NCBI GenBank assembly: GCA_948474755.1
Contig: CAOLHI010001153.1
Span: 248,001 to 312,000, forward strand
Direction: 5' to 3'
Length of the DNA stretch: 64,000 nucleotides
Origin: Ctenosaura bakeri
Taxonomy: Eukaryota; Chordata; Lepidosauria; Squamata; Iguanidae
Shown: positions 38,180 through 51,500 of the stretch, piece after piece
Position numbering within the stretch: the first letter of the stretch is position 1
How the letters are laid out: every line of letters begins with the position of its first letter
Made by a program: the position numbers and the translations under genes
Notes under the pieces: generated by a model
What the model saw: only the letters and a program-made list of their open reading frames with translations
What the model was told of the DNA's origin: nothing
Database searches by the model: none

Positions 38180-39010
38180 CAATAATTTATTCTGAAATGT
38201 TCATTTAGTTCTGCTGAGACCTCACCCATGTCTCATTAATAAAAGAGCAACCATCTCATCTCAAATACCAGAATATACAACAAGTTACAGCATAGCAAAA
38301 ATCCTACCTACTGTCAGTTAAAATCTACTTCTGGTAAAATAATTTTGTTCAAGATTTGCACACACACAGATTTCCTTTTTTCTTTTTCTTCTTCCAGAGC
38401 ACAAAACCAAAAGGTAATTGTTACACCATAACTATCTATACACATTATTGTGACCACAGAAATGTTAATCATCATTTCAGAAAATGAACCATCAGTTCTA
38501 TCCATGCAGAAAAAACAGGCTTGTTCAGCAGAAACCATATTACTGTGAATTTCACAGCCACATGATTAATTATAAGATTTGGTGGCTTCACAAACACTAA
38601 GATGGAATCGATTATTTATTTATTTATTTATTTTGCATAAATTCCAATTTCTCCCTGATGCACTTTAGTCATTTTGTAAATCTAGGAATGAATGATAACA
38701 GCATTAGAATTATTTCTTTTAATCTCTGTTGTTCATCTTTCCTGAATGCCCCCACCCCACCAAAAAAATTAAAGGTATGAGATGCTAATTAAATATATGC
38801 AAAACATACTGTACAAATATCACTTTAGCAATTTTATTGCTAAATTATCAATTGGGAATCCCTCAAATATAATAAGTGAAAATAAAGAATATCAAATATG
38901 GCTTCCAGAACAAGTACCCTCTACAAGAATCAAACCTATTTACAAAAAGAGAAAAAAGTATACTTTTATTAAAAAGTTCCACATATAGCATAACACATCA
39001 GAATCTTTTG
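38180..39010 (-). other. APC: APC 3' UTR, conserved part
   Basis: Read on the minus strand, several blocks match the mammalian APC 3' UTR as I remember it: GTAAATAGGTTTGATTCTTG, GGAAGCCATATTTGATA, TTTGTACAGTATGTTTTGCA, ATTAATCATGTGGCTGTGAA, TTTTGCTATGCTGTAAC, TATTCTGGTATTTGAG, GCTCTTTTATTAATGAGACA and AACATTTCAGAATAAATTAT. The last contains AATAAA (38191-38186), one possible poly(A) signal. Such long identity outside the reading frame suggests post-transcriptional control elements. Confidence 0.8.
38186..38191 (-). terminator. APC: candidate APC poly(A) signal
   Basis: TTTATT on the + strand is AATAAA on the APC strand, inside a block conserved with the mammalian UTR and about 820 nt after the stop. 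Longer UTR isoforms are likely, as in mammals. Confidence 0.45.
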
Positions 39011-42000
39011 TTAAACAGACGTCACCAGATAGGATCCAGAATGGCGCTTAGGACTCTGAGCACCATTCGAATCTGTATTTTCAGTTTTTGAATCTCTTTT
39101 TTTTGTACTGTTATTTACTGGAGTTGGTATCTGTGATGGACGAACAGAAGTATTATCCACACTGCTTTTTCTGGGGCTTGGATTATAGTTGAAAGGGGTC
39201 ACTCTTGCTGCAACAGCACCACTGGGTGAACTGTGTTTGCTTGAGCTGCTGGAACTAAATGGTGTACGTTCATTAACAGTGCTTTCAGTAGTCTCTGGGG
39301 GAGGGACAGGATTGCTTAGCACAGGTTTCGTTTCAGTTCCTTTCTTCTCTGGACTATCTACTTGAATAAATGAATTCAGACGATTTTCTAAACCCATGGT
39401 ACGGACAGGGATGTTTCCATTCCCTGCGTTTTGTTTTCCATGAAGATCTTTAGAATCTTTACTATTTACATTCCCTTTGTCTGAAACACTGTCAATAATA
39501 GGAGGAGTCTTTCCAGTGGGGGACTTTCCAGATCTAGGATTATTAATAGGGCAGTCCTCAATCCTCACCCACACATCCTCTGTCTTAGAGACAGCAGGTG
39601 CCATCTGGTAAATTAAAGTTTTTGAATCAGCACCATTAGCAGCACCCGATGAGCTATTCTGAGGAGGACTTGTCATTATCTGAGGAATTTCATTTTCTTT
39701 TATCTTTCTCCAAGTGCCCTTTGTTGGTGCTTGCGTCTCCTTAGCCTGTTTGAGTCCCGAAAAGGAACTTACATACTGCTTTTCATCCTCACTTTTTGCC
39801 TTTTCACTGGATTCTGAAGAAGCTGAAAGTATTGAGGAGGAGCTTCCAGTCCGCCGCCAAGTGCTCACGCGAGGAAGTGATGAGGAATGTTTGCTGTGCT
39901 CCCGCTTCCATGTCCCTGATCTATTAATTGGCAGTCTGGAAGGACTCTCAGAGTGAGATCGAGTTATGTCATGTCGTTTTGTTGGCCTCCCATCATTGTA
40001 TTCTAAAGAAGGGCTCAGGTTAGGAGGTAATTTTCGCCAGCCACTAGTTTGAATGGCTGAATGAGTAGATAAGGACATGTCAGGAAGTGATGGACTTAAA
40101 ATTGGGGTCTGTGTTTGGGACTGGATAGGAGAATCTGGTCTAGAAGGAGATAAAGATTCAAATGATGCAGACTCTTCTAATTTCCTTCTTAGAGTGGGGC
40201 TTGGAGTTTCCTTAATAAAAGTTGACTGGCGTACTAAAACAGGTCTTTCTGATCTGTCAGATTCACTCCCACTTGACTTTGCTGATGACATTCTAGATAA
40301 ATCAGACTTTTTGCTTGATCCACTGATACCAGAAATTTGGTTTAACCCTTTTGAGGCAGATTCACTTCTAGGAATACCACTAGTACTTTTAGGCAGTCCT
40401 GTCTGTTTTGCTACACTCTGTTGGCTCATTTGTCTGCCAGGTGACGTGTATGCCATTCTTCCTGAACCTGAAGACTTGGTGGAAGCTGTGCTTGGCGATG
40501 ACGTTCTTGGTAGCTGGGAAAGTTTATTAGGGGGACTTATGCCATTTCTGCCTGGTGAAATGGAATTTCGTCCAGGTGACTGTAAAGGTCTAGTTAAGGG
40601 TTGCTGCTGTGGTCTGGAAGGTGTGGAATCTCTAGATCCCGACCTTGAAGGTCCTTTACTCGATCCACCCTGTTGAGACGGTTGTCTAGATATGGGGCTT
40701 GGCTCTGATTTCACAGATGGTTTGGTCACTCTGGGAGAACTAGTAGAACTTGGGGGTTCATTAGGACTTTTGGAAGCTGTACTCTTTAGCTGTGGCCCCT
40801 TTTTAGAAACTGGACTTGTACTTGAAGAACTATTTCTAACTCCAGGAATATGAATCATTGTCCTTCCCCGGGAAATTGAAGGCATATTTGTTTGCAATGG
40901 CTGTTTCAAGTGACTTGTAAGTTCAGAATTAGAGCGAGCTTTACCTGTAATCAAACTTTTATAAACTTTCTTTCCTCCTTTGATGCCTTTATTTTCAGAT
41001 TCCACTTTCTTAGTTTCTAATGTACTCTTCTCTCCAGGCTTAATGATTCTTGGACCCTTATTGCTAGTAAAGGGTTTTTCTTCTTGGTCTGGTGTAAGAT
41101 GGAAAGGTGAACCCAAGGAAATTCCAGACTTCAGTGAAAGGATTGAATCAGAGTCTGATGAAGCTTGCCTAGATAGTGATGCTGCAGCAGCAGCTTGATG
41201 TAAGCTGCTAACTATTGAATTAGCACCTTCCTGAATAGCCTTCCAGTCAAAGTTCTCTGAATCTGGTGAGAAACCATGCTCTGAATCAGGTCTTTGTATA
41301 TCTTTCAAATCTAGTGTCAAATCTTCTGCCAAAATGCCTCCCATGTTTCTGGAACTATTTTTTTCACTGTCCCCTTTTGCTCTTGAAGGCTTTTTCTTTT
41401 TAGGCATGGCAGAACTAATACATTCCTGCAAAAGATCATCTTCTGAGTCAATACTAAGGGAACTAAGGGAACTGTTCCTTGAAAAACATACAGGAGTATC
41501 TTCAACATGAAATGACTTAGGAGCATACCCAGAAACTTGTGGCCTACTTGATTCGACCTGTGCATCAGATGGTTCTATTTGTTCTACAGGTTCACTTTCT
41601 TTGTTGTTGTTGTTTTCCTGATCAATATCACTCAAAGAACTCAGGGAAGAATTACGAGAGAAGCAAACTGGAGTATTTTCTATTGCAAAATTTTGCATTT
41701 TCTCATCAGTAGCTGCAATTCTATCTGCTATGTCTTTCGATGATTGAGAGAAGGGCGTTTGTTTCTGCACCAGACTCTTGGGTTGATTTCTCATTGCTGG
41801 AGTATGTTTTTGGCAAGGTTGTGTTCTACTAGTTGACTGCTGATTTGAAATGTGTTCTGCATTGGCACTGGATTTAATTTCACTTTCTTTTCCCTTTCTC
41901 AGTTCTGCCTTTTCCCTTGAAAGATCCACATCATCATCAAAATCTAGAGAACTCAGGGAATCATTTCGTGAAAAACAATATGGAGTTCCCTCAATCGGAG

Positions 42001-45000
42001 TGTAATGGTGGGGAGAATCAAATGCAAAGCTTCCTCTTGCACGCTCTTCATTATTTGGAGGTTTATCATTAAAGTCTCTCGAGTTATTCTTAAGGTTTTG
42101 TTTTTTTGTATCTTTGTTATCTGTATAGGATCTTTCACTGTTAAAATTACTTTTTGGCTCTGTGCTTTTTCGTAAACGGACTCTGTATTCATTACTTTGG
42201 GGCATAGGCTTTACTGGTGATGTTGGTTTCTTTTTCTCAACTTCCGGTTGGTTCTTATTACTTACTGATGATGGCGTAGATGCTTGCTGGATCTGATCCA
42301 TTATCTTTTTCACTCTGAAGGGCTTGTGGCTTTTCCCTTTTGGCATAGCAGAATTAATACATTCTGCAAGAATATCGTCACCTTCTTCAGTTTTATCATC
42401 ATCCAACCCAACAGTAGTCCCTGCTGAATTTTTCCCTCTGTGAGCATCATCAGTATTTCGGCCTTCTGTTGGAATGGTATCTCTCTTTTCAAATTCAGCA
42501 GATTCCACCCCTGTGCCAGAAGTCTCTGCACTGGCTAATTCATTTGGTGGTGATTCTATTGTGAGATCACTCAGAGAAGTTGCTGTCGAAAAATTTACTG
42601 GGGTGCCCTCAACACAATACACACGTGGCATATCATCTCCAGGTGTAAAACTAACATGTTTTTGAGAATGTAATCTGTTTTGAGAAGGGAGAAGTTTATA
42701 TACAGGAAGTTGGCTTGGTTTCCTGGCTACAGGTGGAGGTATTTTTGAAGCAGTGGTCTGTGAGGGCTTTTTGGCTTTACGTGAAGATTTTGTTGGCATA
42801 GCAGATATAATACATTCCTCTAATATTTCAATATCATCTTCATCAGAATCATCCAGTATATCTTTTTCAGTTTCTGTTGGTTTTTCTGTATTCTTTTCTT
42901 GTTTATCTTTCATATCACTTGGCTGTTCAAGTTCTGCTTCATTCCCATGGTCATTTTCATGAACAGGGGGCATTATTCTCAGCTCTACATCTTTCTGTAT
43001 AAATGGTTCATCGAGGCTCAAAGCACTTAGGCTTGACGAACAAGAAAATCCATCTGGTGTACTTTCTGTAGCAAAATGTAACAAAGTATCTGCATCTTGC
43101 AATACTTGCACTCTTTGAACAGCAGTATTTACAGCTGCTTGCCTTGGCCCAGATTCTCTTTTTTCAGTACTGGGTACTTTCGCCTTGGCTGCTTCTCGCT
43201 TTACTTGTGTCACTGGTGCAGGCGGTGGAGTTTTACTTCTGCTTGGTGGCATTGTTTGCCCAGGACTATCGGGAAGGTCACTTGGACTTATAATACCACT
43301 TACCATCCCACTGCAAGGCTCACTCTGAACTGAACTAGCAATTGAACGGCTCTCAAAACTATCCAAGGAACTCACAGAGGTACACCTGCTAAACATGAGT
43401 GGTGTCTCCTGCACATAATGTTCAGGTGGGCTCTTCGGAGTCTGAGCACCACTTTTTGAAGGAGATTTGGCACCTGAAGAAAACTCAACGGTTTTATGCC
43501 GTGATGTATCAGAAGGAGACAAACTAGAAGCCTGAAGTCTATTTGATTTTGTTCTAATGTGCTGAGTGGCTGATGAGGTTTCATTTACTGTACCTGCTGC
43601 AGACAGATTCCCACTATTTTCCATTCCCCCTATCTTCAAAGTATTATCAGTGTCTGCTACATGTGTGGCTTGATCACGTCCTGTTTCATCTTCAGCTGAT
43701 GACAAAGATGACAGAGAACTACATCTTGAAAAACATATTGGTGTATCTTCCACACAATAGGTTTGTATCGTTTCCTGGTTGATGGAGGGTGCTTTGCTGG
43801 ATGCAGGCTTCTGGGTATGACCTGTTCTTCCCTGGGCAGAATTTGGATGGAGCTGGTTGTGCCTCTTTGAGCCAGCAGAGGTTGATGTATTTCCACTGCT
43901 TGATGAAATATGATCTGTTTTAGAACTTTGCACAGACGGACTTTTTGAAAAAGAAAAAGATGGCTTTTGTGCAGAAGAAGGAACATCAGTAGAGTATTTG
44001 AGACTGTAATCAATAGGTTGATCGACATGGTCCTCCTCTTCATTGTATTTTATGCTATAATTGGTTGGATGATCATCTTCTTCATGCTGTTCCTCCTCAG
44101 AGTAACGTTCACTATAATTAGTTGGCTTGTCATCCTCATAATCATCCACCTGACGTAAAGACTGGTTCACTTTTTGATTTATTCCATGGCTGCAGCCCGT
44201 TCTGTTCTGTTCTGAAGTGCTGGAATCTCTTGATCTGAAAGGAGACACACACTCAGACTGTCCAAAAGCTGACTGGTAGCTCATATGTTTATTGTCACCA
44301 CCCTCAGTATATACAGGATATGCTCCACTTTGATTTCTGGACTGCCTTTGTTCACTCTGCTTTATTTCTTCCTCTATTATATGCTTGGGTCTTGCCCATC
44401 TTTCATTCTGTGATGGGCTCTGCCTTCCAGAATTTAACTGTTCATCAGAATATTTCAGGCTATAATTTATTGGAGTATCTAGTTCTCCATCATTGTCATC
44501 CATATGATTAGCACTGTGTATTTTATGGGCTAAATCTGCAGGATACTGTCCATAACTGCAAAATTTACTCTCTTCATCTTCTGAGTAAGATTCAATAGGC
44601 TTCATTTGTCCTCTTTTACCATACCCGTCACTGCTACTGACACTGTTCAAGCTATCATTAGAAGCTCTCTTATATTCCACTTTTGCATAAGGTACAGGGC
44701 ATGTTCTGTTCTCAGATTTTGGGAAGCTGTAAGAATTTGTGTGAGAATGAGCAGCAGATGTTCTTCTTAAAGCACTCCTGTCTTCTGACAAACAGTGCAT
44801 TTCACTTACAGATCCATTGCTTCTCTCTTCTGGTGGAATATGCATACCTGTCACTTCTTCCATTACTTTGGAAATTTGGGCTGCAGCAGTGGTGATCTGC
44901 ATTCCTATTCGTTTAGAGGCATTTCCAGAATTCTCTGTTGTGGAATGATAGCTGCTTAACCCAACAGCACGCTCTCGATCCAAATTCCTGTCCTTTTCAG

Positions 45001-45581
45001 ACCGAGAACCTTCTGCATTTCCTCTGCTTGAAGAGGAAGAGCCAGGCAACACTGTTGTGTTTAAATATGGTGAAAGCACACTACCACTATTAAAATTTTC
45101 TGACCTGCAAACTCCATCTTCATGTCTATTACCATCCAACACATATTCACTGTAGAGATTCTGTTTATGTCTTTGCTTGTTGCGGTGAGATGTTTTGGGA
45201 CTTAAGTTATCAATGTTGTCAAAAGTCTCAGATAAATGTTGAGCATCTAACTCTGCTTCAAGTGCTTTTTGCTTTCTGACGTGAAGAGATGGTAAGCTTG
45301 AGCCTGGGGACATGATGTTAGCATCTTTATATTTTGCAGGTCTGTTTGCCATTAGGTTTCTTAGAGCTGCAGCACTGCCCATGGCTATCATCTTGTGCTT
45401 TGAATGTATAAGATTTTTGAGCATGCTAACTGCTCCCATGTCCCATAATGCTTCCTGGTCCTTTGCATTCCGTGCAGAGAGGTTCCACAGCGTTCCACAT
45501 GCATTACTGACTATTGTCAAACTGTGAGACTTCAAGTGATGTAACAAGGTTTGCAAACAACTGTTCTCTCTTAGAATTTGC
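39011..45581 (-). CDS. APC: APC exon 15 (giant last exon)
   Basis: The acceptor is TTAACTCTAG before 45581. One base completes the previous Arg codon, then 2189 residues run from QILRENSCLQTLLHH to SGSYLVTSV and TAA at 39013-39011. Visible sites by position: last armadillo repeat (45580-45330); 15-residue repeats INYSLKYSDE (near 44460), TNYSERYSEEE (44115), TNYSIKYNEEE (44060), IDYSLKYS (44010); 20-residue repeats near 43730, 43390, 43045, 42590, 41975, 41660 and 41480; SAMP sites near 42815, 42365 and 41425; SQIPTPV near 39125. The second 20-residue repeat (ETPLMFSRCTSVSSL) has the divergent form that in mammals does not bind beta-catenin. Confidence 0.98.
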
Positions 45582-48500
45582 CTAGAGTTAAGGGAACAAA
45601 TACAAAAGAAGCATAATTAGCATCTATTTTTAGTTAGCTATGGTAATTTTCCAGTGGTAACACTGTCCTTAAACCTATCTGGGACCGTCAATTTTAATTT
45701 TCCCAATGCTAATTTTCCATGGGTAAATATCGTCCTTAAACCTATCCAGGATTGTCTATCCACTAAGAAAATACACGTCTCAGCTGATGAAGTGAGGTAG
45801 GCATTTTGACATTTTTAAAAGAACAAAGTGGGCAAGTGGAGACTGGAAACCCGCTTCACCCCGGTTTGTGTTTTTCTCCCAAAACTCCCTTCTTCCAAAC
45901 ATTTTTGCCTAAATCTCTTCCAAGGGCAGTAAGCAAGCAAGGCAGAGAGATTCACTTTGTATTCCTACTTTGTGTAGACACAGGAGGGACTATTATTTGG
46001 CAGAAGCTCTTCCACTTATATAATCCTAGTCTAAATGGTTTTCAGTACCTTCAGAAATGGATTTTCAGAAAGTGCTGGGAGCTGCAGTTTGTATATACAT
46101 CAATATATAAGTATCTGAAATATGCTGCCCTTTGGATTCTAGTAAGAAATTTAACCATGTAGAGTAAAAAAACTTGGTTGATTAAACAACTAATTAATTA
46201 AAGATATGAGTGCTTCAGTACAACTAGCACAAGTGACAATAATATTTTGCTTTTTCTTCCACATGAACTTTTCAGACTGTAGGTATCTGAGCACTGGTAT
46301 TTTAAAAATAAAACATAAGTAAGTGAGCATACTGGGATTTTAAGCATAATCATAATACCTGCCTAATATAATTTGTGAGTTGTCAAGTAAATATCAGCTG
46401 AACTAGTACTTTTCACACAATTATTAGTTTACAGCACATTTTATAAGTAGACCTGGCAGCACTGGAAGCATGGCCACCCTATCAACTTTGCTGACAGATC
46501 GTCTGTGGTCACTGGGGAACATAAATTCCACTAGGCTGCAACAGAAAGAAAATGAAGCACAGACAATTCATCATCATTAGAGACTAGTTCCTTTTGCTTC
46601 CTCTCTCTATGAACAGCTTCCATAATAGCTGGTCCACATACAGATTTCACTGATTTTAAGATCTGATGCTGATTTTGCTTTTTGGCTTCTTCTTCCACAC
46701 CCCTTATCTCTTTTGTATCATGCATTTTAGACTGTAAACCTTAGGGTATATACCTTTTTTTTTTGTTTTGTTAACCGTAAAATGCTCTGAAAACTATTTT
46801 GCCTGACAAGGGGACTCAAGAATTTACATAAATAAGTAATAAAATAACATTACTGGATAATATACCTACCTGTGGTCCTCATTTGTCGCAATCAAGCTAG
46901 AGACATTACGCAGTATTCCCCCTCCACTTTCAATGATGGCTAATGTATTTGTTTGGCTCCGGTAAGTGAGTGTGCCAACTAAAAAGGCAAGAGCACCATC
47001 CACAGCACAGATATCAGCTTTATTTTCAGTGCAATGTGCTGACAAATTCCATAAGGCACTCAGTACACTTTTTAGAGTAGATTCCTATACAGAGACAACA
47101 AACACTGGATTTGAGTTCTGGAGTACAGTCTTAAGTTCATAACAACTTTGATACTATGGTCTTAAAACTGTAAGATGGGATAAGGCCCGGTAAAGAACAC
47201 ATGGAAAACAAAACAAGCTATTTTTTCCCCTATCTTTTGACAACTTCACTCTTACAAAATTGTATACCAGAATGACAGTGCAGTCCTAAACATACGTACT
47301 AGGAAATAAACCAGACTGACTCAATGAACCAGACTGACTCAATGGGACTTCCATCTAATGAAAGATGCAAAATTTGTATTGTAATTTGGTCAGGTAGATT
47401 TCACTGAAATCTATTAATTTGTTCAGGAAATTTTGTCAGGACCAAAGTGTAACTAACATAGTTTACTACTGTTTTGTCTGCAGAAGTCTTCTGTCACTGA
47501 AACACAGAGGAGGCAATTTTATAGCCATTTCTCTTCTTTCTTGTAGGTCCCTAATTCCCATTTTTTCCCTCAAAGTCCCAAAACCTTCCAGAGAAGAGGC
47601 GGGCACATGAAGCTACATGAAATTTCTGGATATTTCTCCTTTATTCCTTTATTCATCCCAATGATGGAAATCTTACGAAATTAGGAAGCTGCCTTATAAC
47701 GAGCCAGATAAAACTGTCCATCTAGCTTGGTATTATCTGCACTCTCTGGAAAGTTCCTCTCCAGCATTTCAAGAAGTTTTTCAAAAATATTTGGAAATGT
47801 CAGGTTCTCAACTTACAACCTTGTGTATGCAAATGCTTATGTACTATATCACTGAGCTACAGACATTCTTGTTTTCTGTTGGCAGTTATATTAGGTCTAT
47901 ACTTTTAGTTTTTGAACAAGAAAATGGAAAAATATTCTAGATATATAAATACTTTAAATATTCTTCTGCAGATTTTACCTTTTTAACTTCCAAAGCACAT
48001 TCCATCAAGGCTTTTACACTTCCAACTTCACGTAATGTCTTCTTACTGTTCACATCTGCTCTCCAAGATAGGTTTCTCAAAACACTTGCAATGACCTGTA
48101 AAAATTTTTTTTATAAAATTAATGTGGTTTAACTTTTATCTTTTCATTCCCTACATTTGTTATTTGCTAAATACTACAAAGCAATTCTATGGGCCAGCAG
48201 ATAACTAATCGATAATCCATCCATATTTCAAAATGCAAGATTCCCTAATTCAATGTTATCAGATGATGGATCAAACAGAACAGCAGAAGATATGTGGGCT
48301 TTTTCTTAACATGGAAATGTATATAATTCTATTAAGGTGCCCCTTGATTGGGATTCCCAAATTAACAGGGAAACTTTAGCCAGCAAAAGATAAAGGTAAG
48401 ATTACATTAGTGAATGTACACTGCCTTGGTTGGATTTTGAAGTCTCTGAATGCGAACAGAATAGAGATATGTAATTTAGTGCTCTCAAGATGTCTGGGAC

Positions 48501-51500
48501 TATAGTTCCCATAAAACCTGACCAGTATGGCCAAATATAAACGATTATGGGTTTTGTAGCAAAAAATTCTGGAGAGAACCAAACTGCTTAGTACTGGTAT
48601 AGAAAACATTAAGAAAATAAAAGAGAAAATATGAAATAAAAGCAAGGCTATACAGAGTAAGAAAGTCCACCAAGAATAAATGCTGCAGAACACATGTGAA
48701 AATAAATAGTAGCAGAAATGTTTCAACAGGAAATAAAATATACCTGTTGCAAATCTTCACTTTCAGATTTTAATTGGGCTACAAGAGCCCTCATGCAACC
48801 CTTCATAGAACACAGTGTTGCCTGTTTAAAAGAAAAGAAAAAAGATTCTATAAACAACTGATTGATCAGTATAATTATGGGAAATGTTCACATGTCAGTA
48901 TCTTTAATGGCAGAATAAAAGGACAAAGAACAATGAGCCATTTATTGTTTCTGTCCATGCTTTCTGCATTAAATGAACTTAGGATAGCTAATGAAGCAAT
49001 ACAATAAGCACACAATTAAAAAAGCAAAACAAAATATTAAGTAGCAATAGTTTTAAACAATCATAAAACAGGCCACATTAGATAAATATATCCTGACACA
49101 AAACAGTCTTCATTGCACATCAAGAAGACTTCTCTAAGCAAGTTCTTCCACAGTCTGTGCATTACAACTGAGAAGGCCCTATCCCAGTACAATCATTACG
49201 CCTATGGACAAGTGAGGAGGTTGCTCGTTGCAGTAGAAAGGTGTTCTTCAGTAAGTTTGTATGGGAGGAGACACTTCCAAAGACACCCCTGTCTCAAGCA
49301 AGACCAACATCCTGAACTGACCCTGAAAGTACCCCATATAATGATTACAAATCAAAATAAGATGACTATATCTTTGCCACTGTCAAAACTCTGGTAGCTG
49401 CATTCTGGACCTACTGACATTTCCAAAAGATCTTGAAGACAGCCCCAGATATAACAATAATCTAATCTGTAGGTAATTAGAGCATGAATTAACGTGGTTG
49501 TGTACAACTTCTCTTCATAAGGATTCAGGCTGCTTAAGAGATGGGAGTTAGTAATAGGGCTTGGACAGAATCAGTCTTTAGGTCTATATTAACTAATGTA
49601 ATTTGTTACAGGTAACTCATGTAAATAGTAAAATTAATGTTTTAATTGAATGTACCATTTAATACTTTTTAAACTTTTATACTCCATACAATTGTAACTC
49701 CTCTGCTTTAATTATACTGCGAGCTGTTTAAATACTATTTGGGGAAAAAAAAAGATATAAATAGAATGAAACAAAATAAATATTGGACCAAGCTGTTGCT
49801 CCAAAGATGTGGTACACAAATAGTCTGCTCCCTGCTTGGTCATCCCTGCTGGCAATTACTCAACACAGATTTTAGGCCAGAGTGAAATTCTTTTCCCACT
49901 GGAAATTTTTATTGAGTTGAAGTCTAAATGATTTGGTGTCAGTATATTCTTGAGATGGCGTTTTCAGTCACTCAAGAAGATGCTTTTGGCAGCAGCTTCT
50001 TCTGAGCCTCTCTTCATAGATTAAAACTCTGTCTCCCTGCTTCTCAGTTCTGCTGGCAGCCATTTTTTGCTATACTAGGGCTGCCTCAGGGAAATCCTCT
50101 TTCCCTGGAAATGGCTACTGGGGTTGGGTTGGAGGTCAGGCACATTTAACAATGTTTGCTGAGTGGTGGGGGTTCTCTTCCTCTGGGGAAATGTTCCTAA
50201 TGGTTAGCATTGGTTTCATGTAGTAGTTATAGGAAGGGCATGGAGCTAGATGGATAAAGAAAAAAGGAGTCCTATTGTTTCTCTTTTTTCCCAGTGCGAC
50301 TCTACCCTGTTGCTACTTCTACCACCAATATGACAATTTAAGTGATACAAAATATTAAAAAATTCTGATACCAAGCACTCTTCAAATGTTCAGCAGATCT
50401 GAATTATCAAGAATTATCTTTATATTTGCCAAGGATAATAGCATGCTTTGTTAAACAAACAAACAAACAAACCCAAACAGATGAAATAAAACACCTTTCT
50501 CCACTATTCCAAATGCACTGCTTAAATTTCCTATCAGCAGCCCTTTTGTATGTTGAACAGCAAAAATTACAAATACCTAATATTACATACATTAATAAGA
50601 AAAGACCATGTTCAAAAACCTACCTTATTTGCCACATCTCCAAATGTTAAATTTGTTAGAGCCATTCCAGCATATCGTCTTAATGTGACACTATAGTGAT
50701 CATTTGTAAGCCCATACATTTCACAATCTACCTGAAGCAGTTCTGCAATGGCCTGTAGTCCCCCTGTGAAAGTAAATGAAATGTTTATTAGAAATCATTA
50801 TTATTCTCAACCAATGTATTGATTCCCCAGAATGCCAGAGACAAAGCATGGGAATAATTACAAACTCTCATTACAACTGAAAATTTGTCTTACATAATAA
50901 GGGGCATTTCAAGACAAGTGTATTAAGCGGCCTATGAAAATGAAAGCAAACCAACCTAATCTGAATTCAGACACAACCTCTTATCAGTGTTATGTTCCAT
51001 TATCCAGGTTAGATTAAAAATAAATTTTTAAAAAGCTGGGGGAGAGAACCCATGACCCATGGGATGCCATTGTACTGAACCAATCATTACTCCCAGTCAC
51101 TGGCTATGCTGGCTGAGACTGAAAGGAGCTAGAGCCCAATAGTATCTAGCTATATATTCTCTGTCCATGCTGTAAATGCTGGAAGTGCCAATGTTTTTTA
51201 AGTCTAATATTTAAATGTTACAAGTGAATAGAACTCAAAGAAAAGAACTGTATGTGTGCAGCATCACTGATTTTATTTTTCCTGCATATATGCAACTATA
51301 TAGCCTCACTATATGAATCAGATGTCAAAATGCCTGCCTCAATGTATGCTCTGAAATCAGGAGCAACAATATTCTCTATAAAGTCAAAATATGAATCTGT
51401 ATGGAGAGACAACCTAAAGTAAAATTACATCTTCTTAATCTAAGTAAGGTTCCTATCCTTTGCATATCCAAATTAACACACTCAAATGTGTAAATACACA

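Noticed and set aside
40077..40676. 199-codon + frame opposite APC exon 15
   Set aside because: Antisense shadow of the Ser/Pro-rich APC coding sequence. The same holds for the other long frames between 39.7 and 45.5 kb.
48376..48726. 116-codon hydrophobic minus-strand frame
   Set aside because: Lies in APC intron 12, AT-rich, Phe/Leu/Ser-rich translation, no homology; chance frame.
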